Source of the DNA: Gemmatimonadota bacterium
GTDB lineage: Bacteria > Gemmatimonadota > Gemmatimonadetes > Gemmatimonadales > Gemmatimonadaceae
DNA: 46,568 nucleotides
Reading direction: 5' to 3'
Assembly (NCBI GenBank): GCA_016874035.1
Contig: VGVM01000015.1
Location: 1 to 46,568 of the forward strand
Shown: one piece after another, positions 8,791-16,900 of the stretch
Layout: each line of letters opens with the position of its first letter
Position numbering within the stretch: position 1 is the first letter of the stretch
The notes under the pieces: generated by a model
What the model saw: the letters and a program-made list of their open reading frames with translations, nothing else
Databases searched by the model: none
What the model was told of the DNA's origin: nothing
Made by a program: the position numbers and the translations under genes

Positions 8791-9218
8791 TGCATCGGAT
8801 CCTACAGCCGGCAGATTGGAAACCGCCGCGCGGGTACTCGAACGGCGTCGAGGCGCACGGCCGCCAGGTGTTCGTCGCCGGGCAAATCGGCTGGAACGCG
8901 GCGGCGGAGCTCGTGTCGGATGATCTCGTCGCGCAGACTGCGCAGGCGCTGCGCAATGTCGTGGCGATCGTGGCCGAGGCAGGCGGGCGGCCGGAGCACA
9001 TCGTGCGGCTGACGTGGTATGTGACGAGTCGCGATGCTTACGTGGCGGCCGCGAAGCCGATCGGCGCTGTGTACCGCGAGATCATGGGGCGGCACTTCCC
9101 GGCGATGAGCGCGGTAGAGGTGACGGCGCTCGTGGAGAAGGGCGCCAAGGTCGAGATCGAGGCGACGGCAGTGATCCCGGATGGCCATGCGGCGGGTGGA
9201 CCGGCCGCCATCGATTGA
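8787..9218 (+). CDS. RidA/YjgF family protein lacking the RidA arginine
   Basis: This 143-residue single-domain Rid protein (GTG at 8787 or ATG at 8790) contains VFVAGQIGW and AQALRNVVAIVAEAGGRPEHIVRLTWYV. In canonical RidA the active-site arginine sits in V-A-R-L-P-K before a conserved EIEA. Here the stretch is EVTALVEKGAKVEIEATAV, so Arg is replaced by Ala while the downstream Glu remains. That places it among the other Rid subgroups. The fused enzyme is expected to yield an enamine (2-amino-5-oxocyclohexene-carboxyl-CoA), and a Rid protein is a natural candidate for hydrolysing it to the ketone and ammonia. That role is an inference weakened by the missing arginine. Confidence 0.85.
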   Translation: MMHRILQPADWKPPRGYSNGVEAHGRQVFVAGQIGWNAAAELVSDDLVAQTAQALRNVVAIVAEAGGRPEHIVRLTWYVTSRDAYVAAAKPIGAVYREIMGRHFPAMSAVEVTALVEKGAKVEIEATAVIPDGHAAGGPAAID

Positions 9219-9223
9219 ACGCC

Positions 9224-10012
9224 ATGAGTTTCAACTTCCACGACCTGGCCATCACCGATGCCGGCGACGGCGTACGCGTGATCACGCTGACCCGCAACGC
9301 GGTGAAGAATGCGCTGCGCCACCAGACGATGGTGGAGCTCGCGGACGCGCTCGGGTCGCTGGATAGCGATTCGCATGTGCGCTGCGTGGTGATTACCGGC
9401 GGTCCAAGCGTGTTCGCGGCGGGCGCTGACCTCGCAGAGATGCTCGAACTCGATGGGCCAGCCCTGGAGCAGCACCCGCGGACGTTGGCGTGGCGGCGAA
9501 TCTGGGAAGTCGGCTGTCCCATAGTCGCAGCCGTCGAGGGCTGGGCGCTCGGCGGCGGCTGCGAGCTGGCGCTGAGCTGCGACGTGGTGATCGCCGGCGA
9601 CGGCGCGAGGTTTGGGCAGCCGGAAATCACGCTCGGTTGGATGCCGGGGGCGGGCGGAACGCAGCGCCTGGCGCGGAGTGCGGGGAAGTCCGTCGCGATG
9701 CAGATGGTGTTGACTGGCGATGCGATTGATGCCGCGGCAGCGCAGCGGGCGGGAATCGTGTCGGAGGTTGTCGCGGCCGGCAGCGCCCTGGCGCGTGCAG
9801 TCGCCGTGGCAGCGCGGATCGCGGCACACCCGCGCGGCGCCACACGGGCCGCGAAGGCCGCCGTGCAGCGCGCCTTTGAGACGCCGTTGCGCGACGGGCT
9901 GCGCGACGAGCACGCCGGGTTCAGGACCCTGGCCTCCTCGGACGAACGCAACACGCATATTCGCGAGGCGATCACGCGCTCCCGCGCGAAGAGTCGCCGC
10001 AACTCCCAATAA
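9224..10012 (+). CDS. enoyl-CoA hydratase/isomerase family protein
   Basis: This 262-residue crotonase starts at the ATG at 9224, five bases after the Rid stop; an earlier in-frame extension would overlap the Rid gene and has no signal. Motifs are SVFAAGADLAEM (oxyanion hole), EGWALGGGCELALSCD and GARFGQPEITLGWMPGAGGTQRL. Both catalytic glutamates of enoyl-CoA hydratases are present (in GGGCEL and GQPEI), so it can be a true hydratase, in contrast to the crotonase at 5083. It likely adds water to an unsaturated CoA thioester produced by the acyl-CoA dehydrogenase. Confidence 0.88.
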   Translation: MSFNFHDLAITDAGDGVRVITLTRNAVKNALRHQTMVELADALGSLDSDSHVRCVVITGGPSVFAAGADLAEMLELDGPALEQHPRTLAWRRIWEVGCPIVAAVEGWALGGGCELALSCDVVIAGDGARFGQPEITLGWMPGAGGTQRLARSAGKSVAMQMVLTGDAIDAAAAQRAGIVSEVVAAGSALARAVAVAARIAAHPRGATRAAKAAVQRAFETPLRDGLRDEHAGFRTLASSDERNTHIREAITRSRAKSRRNSQ

Positions 10013-10025
10013 TGGGGCTGACCTG

Positions 10026-10478
10026 ATGAGCACGAGACCCGACGCCCTCGCCGACGCACCTCCGCCGAACGCGTTCGAAGTGCGCGAGCGCATACGGTGG
10101 GCCGACAGCGACCCGATGGGCATCATTTTCTACGGCGCCTACCTGCGGTTGATCGGCGTCGCCGAAAGCGAGATGTTCCGTGCCTGCGGGATCCCGGCGC
10201 ACGAGCTGCGGCTGACGCGGGGCGTGTGGATCCCGCGAAAGGCACTGCAGCTCGAGTTCCACTCGGCGGCGCAACTGGAAGAGGAGGTCATCGTGCAGGC
10301 GTGGTTTGGGCGCGTCGGGAAGACCGCACTGACGATGCGGTTCGAGTTCTACCGCGCATCGGACCGCGCGCACCGCGCGAGTGGCGCGCTCACGGTCGTG
10401 AGCGTGGAACGGGAGAGCATGACGCCGCGTCCGATCCCGGATGACCTGCGGGCGCTGCTGGCCAAGTTCGCGGCGTAG
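10026..10478 (+). CDS. hotdog-fold acyl-CoA thioesterase (4HBT type)
   Basis: This 150-residue protein starts at ATG 10026, 13 bases after the hydratase stop. The segment RIRWADSDPMGIIFYGAYLRLIGVAESE is the 4-hydroxybenzoyl-CoA thioesterase signature, with the aspartate of the DP(M/A)G motif and a downstream Glu. Length fits single-hotdog enzymes. Thioesterases in aryl-CoA clusters usually act as a safety valve, releasing CoA from stalled or non-productive aromatic thioesters. That role is inferred here. Confidence 0.85.
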   Translation: MSTRPDALADAPPPNAFEVRERIRWADSDPMGIIFYGAYLRLIGVAESEMFRACGIPAHELRLTRGVWIPRKALQLEFHSAAQLEEEVIVQAWFGRVGKTALTMRFEFYRASDRAHRASGALTVVSVERESMTPRPIPDDLRALLAKFAA

Positions 10479-10487
10479 CGGCCGACC

Positions 10488-12191
10488 ATGAGGACCGGTA
10501 TGAGGGGCCTGCTCACGGTTGCTTGCGGGGCGTTTCTGTGTGCGGGGCCGAGTCTTGCACAGGCGCCGGATCGCATCTTCGTAAATGGACGCGTCTGGAC
10601 CGCCGAGGACGCCCCACGCGGCGGCGCCCCGGTCGCTTCGCCGAGTGCGATCGCAATCCGCGGCGACCGGATCGTTGCCATCGGCACCGATGCCCAGGTG
10701 CGCGCGCTCGCCGGGGCGGCGACGCAACTCACGGACCTCGGCGGGCGGCGCGTCGTGCCGGGATTCAACGACGCGCATTGGCACTTCCCGATCAGTCGCG
10801 GAGCGGACCTCGATGGGTCCGGATCGGTGGATGAGATCATCCGCCGCCTTCGCGCGCACGCGGCGGGCCTGCCGGCGGGGAGCTGGGTGACCGGCCGCGG
10901 CTGGACGCCATCAGACTTCCCGATGAACGCGGCGCATCGCCGGCACCTCGACAACGTGTTCCCCGACCGGCCGGTTGTACTCACCGACCGCGATGGGCAT
11001 CAGGCGCTGGCAAACTCCCGCGCGCTGGCGATGGCGAACGTCGGTCGCGACGCGATTGACCCGGCGAACGGTCGCATCGAGCGCGACCCTGAGGGTGAGC
11101 CCACCGGTGTGCTGAAGGAGTCGGCCGCGGGATTGGTCCGCCGGCTCGTGCCCCCACCGTCGGCCGATGAAGTGTACGCGGCGCTGCTCAGCGAGATGGG
11201 TAAGGCAGCGGCGTTCGGGATCACGTCCGTGCAGAACGCGTCAGGTGGCGGCCTGAGCGGCAACGAATCGCGCGCGCTTGCGCGCGCGGTGCGCGAGGGT
11301 GCGATGCGCGTGCGCTGGCGTGCGGCGGTGCCGTTCGCCAAGACCGCGACCACGGCGCAGCTCGCGTCGTACGTCGCGTTGCGCGACACGGCATCGAGCC
11401 CATACCTGAGATTTGGCATTGCGAAGGGCATGCTCGACGGCACGGTGGACGCCCTGACCGCCGCCATGTTCGAGCCCTACGAGGGCACACGCGAACGCGG
11501 GCTCCCCATGTGGGAGCAGGATGAACTCAACCGCATGGTCGCGAAGTACGACAGTGCGGGAATCCAGGTCGAGCTGCACGCGATCGGCGACCGCGCGATC
11601 CGGATGGCGCTCGATGCCTACCAGTTCGCCGCGCGCGTCAACCGCACCACCGGCCGGCGGCACCGGATCGAGCACATCGAGGTGCCGGCACTGGCGGACC
11701 TCCCGCGGTTCCGAGAACTGGGCGTGGTCGCGAGCACTCAGGCGATGTTCGCCTCACCCGATGCAACCACGCTGAACAACTACGCGCCGCTGCTCGGGCC
11801 TGAGCGCGCGAGCCGCTCGAACTCGTTCAAGCTCTTCGATGACGCCGGCGCGGTCCAGGCGTTCGGCAGCGACTATCCCGTGTTCACGATGAACGTGCTT
11901 GCGGGCCTCTGGGCCGCAGTGACGCGCACGACACCTGACGGCGCGCCGGCGGGTGGCTGGTACCCGGCAGGCAAGATCGGGATCGAGGCCGCGCTCCGGC
12001 ACTTCACTCGCGATGGGGCGTACGCCGAGTTCGCCGAGCGCGACAAGGGAACGCTGGGTGTCGGCAAGTACGCGGACTTTGTCGTACTCTCCGACGATAT
12101 CGTCACGGGCGGGGACGTCGCGCTCAAGAACGCGCGCGTACTGCTCACCGTACTCGGCGGGAAAGAGACCTACCGGGCGCGCGGGTACTGA
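10488..12191 (+). CDS. exported amidohydrolase, YtcJ/N-substituted formamide deformylase-like
   Basis: This 567-residue protein carries a signal peptide (MRTGMRGLLTVACGAFLCAGPSLAQ; an alternative start at 10500 also retains it). Metal-dependent hydrolase motifs are GFNDAHWHF (HxH), RDGHQALANSRAL, ELHAIGDRAIRMALDAYQ, RHRIEHIEV and GSDYPVFTMN. This is the Amidohydro_3/YtcJ group, which includes N-substituted formamide deformylase. It lies nine bases after the thioesterase gene and is the last operon member, so it may free anthranilate from an N-formyl or N-acyl form in the periplasm. That substrate is a guess; many YtcJ-like proteins have no known function. Confidence 0.8.
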   Translation: MRTGMRGLLTVACGAFLCAGPSLAQAPDRIFVNGRVWTAEDAPRGGAPVASPSAIAIRGDRIVAIGTDAQVRALAGAATQLTDLGGRRVVPGFNDAHWHFPISRGADLDGSGSVDEIIRRLRAHAAGLPAGSWVTGRGWTPSDFPMNAAHRRHLDNVFPDRPVVLTDRDGHQALANSRALAMANVGRDAIDPANGRIERDPEGEPTGVLKESAAGLVRRLVPPPSADEVYAALLSEMGKAAAFGITSVQNASGGGLSGNESRALARAVREGAMRVRWRAAVPFAKTATTAQLASYVALRDTASSPYLRFGIAKGMLDGTVDALTAAMFEPYEGTRERGLPMWEQDELNRMVAKYDSAGIQVELHAIGDRAIRMALDAYQFAARVNRTTGRRHRIEHIEVPALADLPRFRELGVVASTQAMFASPDATTLNNYAPLLGPERASRSNSFKLFDDAGAVQAFGSDYPVFTMNVLAGLWAAVTRTTPDGAPAGGWYPAGKIGIEAALRHFTRDGAYAEFAERDKGTLGVGKYADFVVLSDDIVTGGDVALKNARVLLTVLGGKETYRARGY

Positions 12192-12193
12192 CC

Positions 12194-12214
12194 GGCGCTA
12201 CGGCGCCACTTTTG
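12194..12214 (+). terminator. intrinsic terminator-like hairpin after the catabolic operon
   Basis: GGCGC (12194-12198), loop TACG, GCGCC (12203-12207), then a T-rich stretch ACTTTTGTT. The stem is short, but this is the only hairpin with a T tract in the tight convergent junction. It overlaps the end of the lipoprotein gene on the other strand. Confidence 0.4.
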
Positions 12215-12647
12215 TTGCGTACACGCGGCCGCCGGCCGCGCGCGAAGCCGCCGTGGCTGCGGCTGCCCGGGTGGCGCAGTCGGCGACCCCCGCGGTTTCA
12301 GGCGAGCAGCCGACCACGGTCGGGAACCACTCCGCGCCGACAGCCGGCGCAAGCGGATCCAGCGAGATCATGACGCCTCGCAGCCGGTTCGTGGGCCGGC
12401 ACGAAAACGCGAGGCGGCCCGGAAGCGTGCCGCGTTCCATCGCCGTGCACCGGGCATTGTCGAGGTCCACCGTCACACCTTCGGCGGTGAGCCGCAACAT
12501 GCCGGTCATGCGCAGGTTGCCGTCGGTCGCGACCAGCGAATACGCCTCGTCCGCGCCTGGCGCGCTTGGGATGGGGCTGGGTGTCGGAGCGGCGCGGCTG
12601 CATCCGGCGACCGCGACGATCATGAGAAGAACGCAGTTTGCCCGCAT
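12198..12647 (-). CDS. small lipoprotein of unknown function
   Basis: The ATG at 12647 gives a 149-residue protein starting MRANCVLLMIVAVAGC, a short lipoprotein signal with a V-A-G-C lipobox. A longer form from 12680 would bury this signal behind 11 extra residues and is less likely. The mature part has a Pro/Ser linker, a segment resembling DGNLRMTGMLRLTAEGVTVDLDNARC and a C-terminal Ala-rich helix. Four further cysteines could form two disulfides in the periplasm. No family is recognised. It follows the LemA gene by 36 bases on the same strand. Confidence 0.65.
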   Translation of the reverse strand: MRANCVLLMIVAVAGCSRAAPTPSPIPSAPGADEAYSLVATDGNLRMTGMLRLTAEGVTVDLDNARCTAMERGTLPGRLAFSCRPTNRLRGVMISLDPLAPAVGAEWFPTVVGCSPETAGVADCATRAAAATAASRAAGGRVYATKVAP

Positions 12648-12683
12648 CGTTTCGCCTCGCACGGAATGTTGTCCGTGCACCGC

Positions 12684-13253
12684 CTACACCGTCACGCGCG
12701 GCACGACGCGCTCCGCGTCGCTCGCCAGTTCGAAGAACGCGGGGTCGTACGCCACCAAGCCGAACGTCCGCGCGATGATCAGCGCCGGGAACGCGTCGCG
12801 GAGCGCGCGCCAGTCCCGGATGTTCCCGTTGTAGAGGCGGCGCACGGCGGCGATCCGGTCCTCGGTGTCGGCAAGCTGTCGTTGGAGGTCGGCGTAGCGC
12901 TGATCGGCCTTGAGCGCCGGGTACGCCTCGCCAATCGCAAACACGCCACGCAGGCCCCGCATCAGTTCGGTCTCCTTCGCGGCAAGCCCTTCCGACGGTC
13001 CACGGGCCATCGCGGCGACGGCCGCGTTGCGGGCCTTCACCACCGCGTCGAACGTGGCCCGTTCGTGCTCCGCGTATCCGCGGACCACGTTGACCAGGTT
13101 TGGGATCAACTCGTGCCGTCGCTTGAGCTCGACGTCAATCCCGCTGGCCGAACTCTTGATGTGCTCGCGGAGCGCGATGAAATGGTTGTACGTGACGACC
13201 GCCCAGATCAGCGGCACCAGCGCAGCCCCGATTACGAAGACGATCGGATCCAT
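12684..13253 (-). CDS. lemA: LemA family membrane-anchored protein
   Basis: The ATG at 13253 gives 189 residues starting MDPIVFVIGAALVPLIWAVVTYNHF, one N-terminal membrane helix with its tail outside. Then comes the LemA signature: NHFIALREHIKSSASGIDVELKRRHELIPNLVNVVRGYAEHE, followed by long helices and the YNGNIRDWRALRDAFPALIIARTFGLVAYDPAFFEL motif. LemA proteins form an elongated four-helix bundle whose function is unsettled. The start overlaps the stop of the 44-codon ORF upstream by one base (TGATG). Longer in-frame starts would overlap that ORF and add an unrelated leader. Confidence 0.9.
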   Translation of the reverse strand: MDPIVFVIGAALVPLIWAVVTYNHFIALREHIKSSASGIDVELKRRHELIPNLVNVVRGYAEHERATFDAVVKARNAAVAAMARGPSEGLAAKETELMRGLRGVFAIGEAYPALKADQRYADLQRQLADTEDRIAAVRRLYNGNIRDWRALRDAFPALIIARTFGLVAYDPAFFELASDAERVVPRVTV

Positions 13254-13387
13254 CAGTCGCTGTGGCTCCAGCCGGTCGAGTTGAGTTCGTTCCTGAGGTG
13301 GTCCGGCCAGCACTGCAGGAAGCGCTCGGCCCAGCCGAGCGCGGCGCGGTAGTCATCCGGAGATGCGGGATAGCGTACACCGGTCAC
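13253..13387 (-). CDS. small ORF (44 residues) between DUF gene and lemA
   Basis: A GTG at 13387 opens a 44-codon frame (VTGVRYPASPDDYRAALGWAE, RFLQCWPDHLRNELNSTGWSHSD) ending TGA at 13255-13253. It overlaps the upstream gene by a GTGA junction and the lemA start by TGATG, the same coupling seen between neighbouring genes here. The residue composition is protein-like (one Cys, several Trp, mixed helix-forming residues) rather than the Arg/Ala/Pro-rich pattern of out-of-frame translations in this genome. It fills an otherwise unexplained 130-base gap. No signal peptide or membrane helix is visible and no family is recognised. Confidence 0.55.
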   Translation of the reverse strand: MTGVRYPASPDDYRAALGWAERFLQCWPDHLRNELNSTGWSHSD

Positions 13388-13983
13388 GACGCATTCGCGC
13401 GATCGATGTGGAAGCCGTATTTGTCCTGCGACATGAGGTACTCCATCATGCGCGGGTGGATCACGGCGTAGGCGAATCGCTTGTCCGCGCTCTTCACCAT
13501 GAACCGCCGGCTGAACTCGGCGGATTCGAAGTCAATATCGTCGAACCCCATGGCGTCGCCCAGCTTGTCGAGCAGGTGCTCGGTGCGGATCTCCATGTTC
13601 GGGATGCCGCGCCACGGAAGCGTGAGGAGCAGGTAGCTGTGGGCGTGGCTCGACTGGTTCTTGCCGCTGCCGGTGACATAGTGGAAGTCGCCCATGTACA
13701 CCTGGCAATCGAGCCCCGCGAGTTCGCGGCTGCCCTCGATCCGATTGCGCGTCTTCTTCGAGTGCCCGCGGTCGAACCATCGGTGCAGGCGGTTGGTCAC
13801 GAAGTCGCCGCCGCCATCGCGGTCATACGAGAAGCCGAGCGACGCGGCAAAGCGGGTGAGGGCTTCGCGCCGTTGTTTGTCCGCGCGGTATGCAAGTACC
13901 GCGACAACGATGACGAGCGCGGCGATCGCAAAGAACATCAAGCCCGACATCACGTCGGAGTCCTGCAGGACCCGGGCGAGCAT
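13384..13983 (-). CDS. membrane-anchored protein of unknown function
   Basis: This protein has 199 residues from ATG 13983, or 188 from ATG 13950, the latter preceded by an AGGA run. A single membrane helix (LMFFAIAALVIVVAVLAY) is followed by a charged cytoplasmic domain: FAASLGFSYDRDGGGDFV, HRWFDRGHSKKTRNRIEGS, YLLLTLPWRGIPNMEIRTEHLLDKLGDAMGF and FAYAVIHPRMMEYLM. Proteins of this layout often sit beside LemA genes. It begins nine bases after the dnaE2 stop, so it may be read from the same transcript. I do not recognise a named family. Confidence 0.75.
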   Translation of the reverse strand: MLARVLQDSDVMSGLMFFAIAALVIVVAVLAYRADKQRREALTRFAASLGFSYDRDGGGDFVTNRLHRWFDRGHSKKTRNRIEGSRELAGLDCQVYMGDFHYVTGSGKNQSSHAHSYLLLTLPWRGIPNMEIRTEHLLDKLGDAMGFDDIDFESAEFSRRFMVKSADKRFAYAVIHPRMMEYLMSQDKYGFHIDRANAS

Positions 13984-13992
13984 GGATGAAAC

Positions 13993-16900
13993 TTACCGAA
14001 AATCCCTCGACTGCTGCGTGAGCGCCTCCGCCTCCAGCGCCTCGAACTCATGGCCGACCACGGAGAGGGCGTTGCCCTCGCGGCCAATGTGTCCGTGCAC
14101 CAGGACGTACTGCGCCCGCTTGACCACCTCCTCGTTCGGCGCGACGTCATCCTTCCGCACCACGACGTTGATGAACCCGTACTCGTCCTCGAGCAGCAGG
14201 AACAACACGCCGTTGGCCGTGTAGGGCCGTTGGCGGATCACCACGAGCCCGGCCACCGACACATTCGCGCGGTTCGGCATGCGAGTGATCTCGCGGCTGT
14301 CCTTCACCCCGTCGCGCGCGAGGCGCTCCCGGTACGCCTGCATCGGGTGGCCGTTCACCGTGATGCCCGTCGCGTAGTAGTCGAGTTGCACGAGCTCGTC
14401 GCGGGTGAGCGGCGCGACGTCATGCGGCACCACGCGGGCTGGGGCGAGCGGCAGCGTGTCGTTGACCGCGCGGAGGGCTTCCCACGCCGCCTTGCGCCGG
14501 TCGGGTTCCCACGCATGGAACGCGCCGGCCTGCGCGAGGAGGTTCACCTCGGCGCGCGTCAGCCGGGCGCGCGAGGTGACGTCGGCGATGCTCGTGAACG
14601 GCGCGGCGGCCCGTGCCCCACGCAGCGATTCCAGGGCGCGTGCGCTGACGCCGCGCACGAACCGCCACCCGATGCGCAGCGCAGGGTGCGGGTCGTTCGC
14701 ACGCGTTCCTTCGCGCACGAACCGGCGCTGCACACGCGCGCGTTCCGGCGTGAGCGGCGACGCGGGCTCCACCGTGCACTCCCAGTCGCCGCGGGCGAGG
14801 CAGGGCGGGCGCACTTCCACGCCGTGCCGCTTCGCATCGTGAATCAGCGTGGCCGGTGAATAGAAGCCCATGGGCCAGGCATTGAGCAACCCAAGGTAGA
14901 ACTCGGTGGGGTAGTGCACCTTGAGCCACGCGGTCGCGTACGCGATGAGCGCGAAGCTCCACGCGTGCGACTCGGGGAACCCGTAGTTCGCGAAGCTCCG
15001 CAGGTCCTCGCAGACCTGTTGCGCGACCTCGGGGCGTACGCGCGGCGTGATGTCGTGGTCAATCATCCGCACGCGCAGCCGCTCGAGCGCGGCGATCAGG
15101 CGCGGCTCCTTCCGGATGTTGCCCATCGTGCGCCGCAGTTCATCCGCTTCCGCGCCGGTGTAGCCGCCGAGCGCCATCGCGACGGCCATGGCTTGTTCCT
15201 GGAAGATCGGGATGCCTTGTGTGCGGCGCGCGATGGGTTCGAGCGCCGGGTGCGCATACACGGGTTGCTCCTGCCCACGCCGACGGCGTGTGTATGGCCT
15301 CACGAACTTGGCCTGGATCGGGCCCGGACGAATCAGCGCCACCTGCACGACGATGTCATAGAGGCGATCGGGCTTGGTGTGCACGATGCTGGCGATCTGT
15401 GCGCGACTCTCGATCTGGAACGTGCCGATCGTCTCGCCGCGCGAGATGAGGTCGTAGGTGGGTGCGTCGTCCGTGGGGAGTCCGTACATCTGCGGCCGCT
15501 TCCCGGTGCGCACCTCGATGGCGTCGAACGCGCGCCGCAGCATCGCAAGCCCGCCGAGCCCGAGGAAGTCGAACTTGGGCACGCCGATCGCATCGAGGTC
15601 GTCCTTGTCGAACTGGACGATCGTCCGGCCCATGTTGGTCTGTTCGATGGGCAGCCAATCGCCCAGCGGCGCGCCGGAGAGCACGAAGCCGCCGACGTGC
15701 GTGGCGCGGAGCCGCGGCAGGCGATCGAACCCGCGGATCGTGCGGAGCAGCGCCTGCACGCGTGGCTTGGCGATGTCGAGCCCGGCCTGCGTGGCGTAGC
15801 GCTCCTGCATCTGCACGGCGGCGTCGAGCGGGTCGTAGCGGTGCAGGCGCTTGGAAATGGATGTCGCGACGTCCATCGGGTAGCCGAACGCGCGCATGGA
15901 GTCCTGCACGGCGTTGGGCGCGCGGTAGGTCTGCACGATGCAGGCGATCGCGGCGTGCGGGCGTGCGTATTTCGTGTACATGTAGTCGAGCACTTCCTCG
16001 CGCCGGTCGTGCTCGAAATCCACGTCAATGTCCGGCGCCTCGGCCTTGCCGTCCACGCGCACTTCGGAGAGGAAACGCTCGAAGAGCAGCCCGTGCTTGA
16101 TCGGGTCCACGGCCGTGATGCCGAGGCAGTACACGACGGCCGAGTTCGCCGCGCTGCCGCGTCCCTGGCAGAGGATGCGGCGCTCGCGTGCGAAGCGCAC
16201 CGCGTCCCACATGACGAGGAAGAACCCCGCGAAACCGAGCTGCTTGATCGTGGCCAACTCGTGCTCGAGTTGGCGCCGCTGCGGTTCCGTGAGTGTCGCG
16301 CCCCAGCGTTCGCGCGCGCCGTCGTACACGCGCGCGCGGAGGAAGCTGTTCGTATCGCCGTCGGTTGCGCCGGGAAAATCGGGGAGCGGCGGGCGCATCC
16401 AGGCGAGGTCGAACTGGCACTCGCTCGCGATGCGCGTGGCCTCGTGCAGCCCGGACTCGCAGCCGCTCCAGCGACGCCGCAGGAGCTCGGGCGCGAGCAG
16501 TCGCCATTCACCGTTCGGGTGCAGCACGCCGGCGCGATGCGCGTCGTCTATCGTCATCTCATGGCGCAGCGCCGTGAGGCAATCGTGGACGAGGCGCGAT
16601 GTGTCGTCCACGTAGCGTGGGTCCTGTGCGGCAACCCAGGGCACGCGCGCGCGGCCCGCGAGGCGAATGAGCTCCGCGGCGAGCGCGGCTTCGTGGCCGT
16701 CCACATGATGCAGCTGGACTTCGACCGCGAGCCGGTCGCCGAACACGTCGCGCCACTCGGCGAGCTGGCGGTCCGCGAAGCGCTCCGCGCGGCGGGACGG
16801 GCTCAGCGTGGCTGCCGGCGTCGCGCTTCGGGATGGTTCCGGCGCGCACGCGCGATCGAACCAGTCATCACGGATCAACGAGGCGAGCATGCCCGACGCG

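Noticed and set aside
9014-9223. Upstream extension of the hydratase at 9224
   Set aside because: It lies inside the Rid gene in another frame and reads as Arg/Gly-rich shadow.
1459-10478. Salicylate/gentisate pathway as the role of the operon
   Set aside because: No gentisate dioxygenase, maleylpyruvate enzymes or salicylyl-AMP ligase; ring reduction domain and Rid protein fit aminobenzoyl-CoA better.
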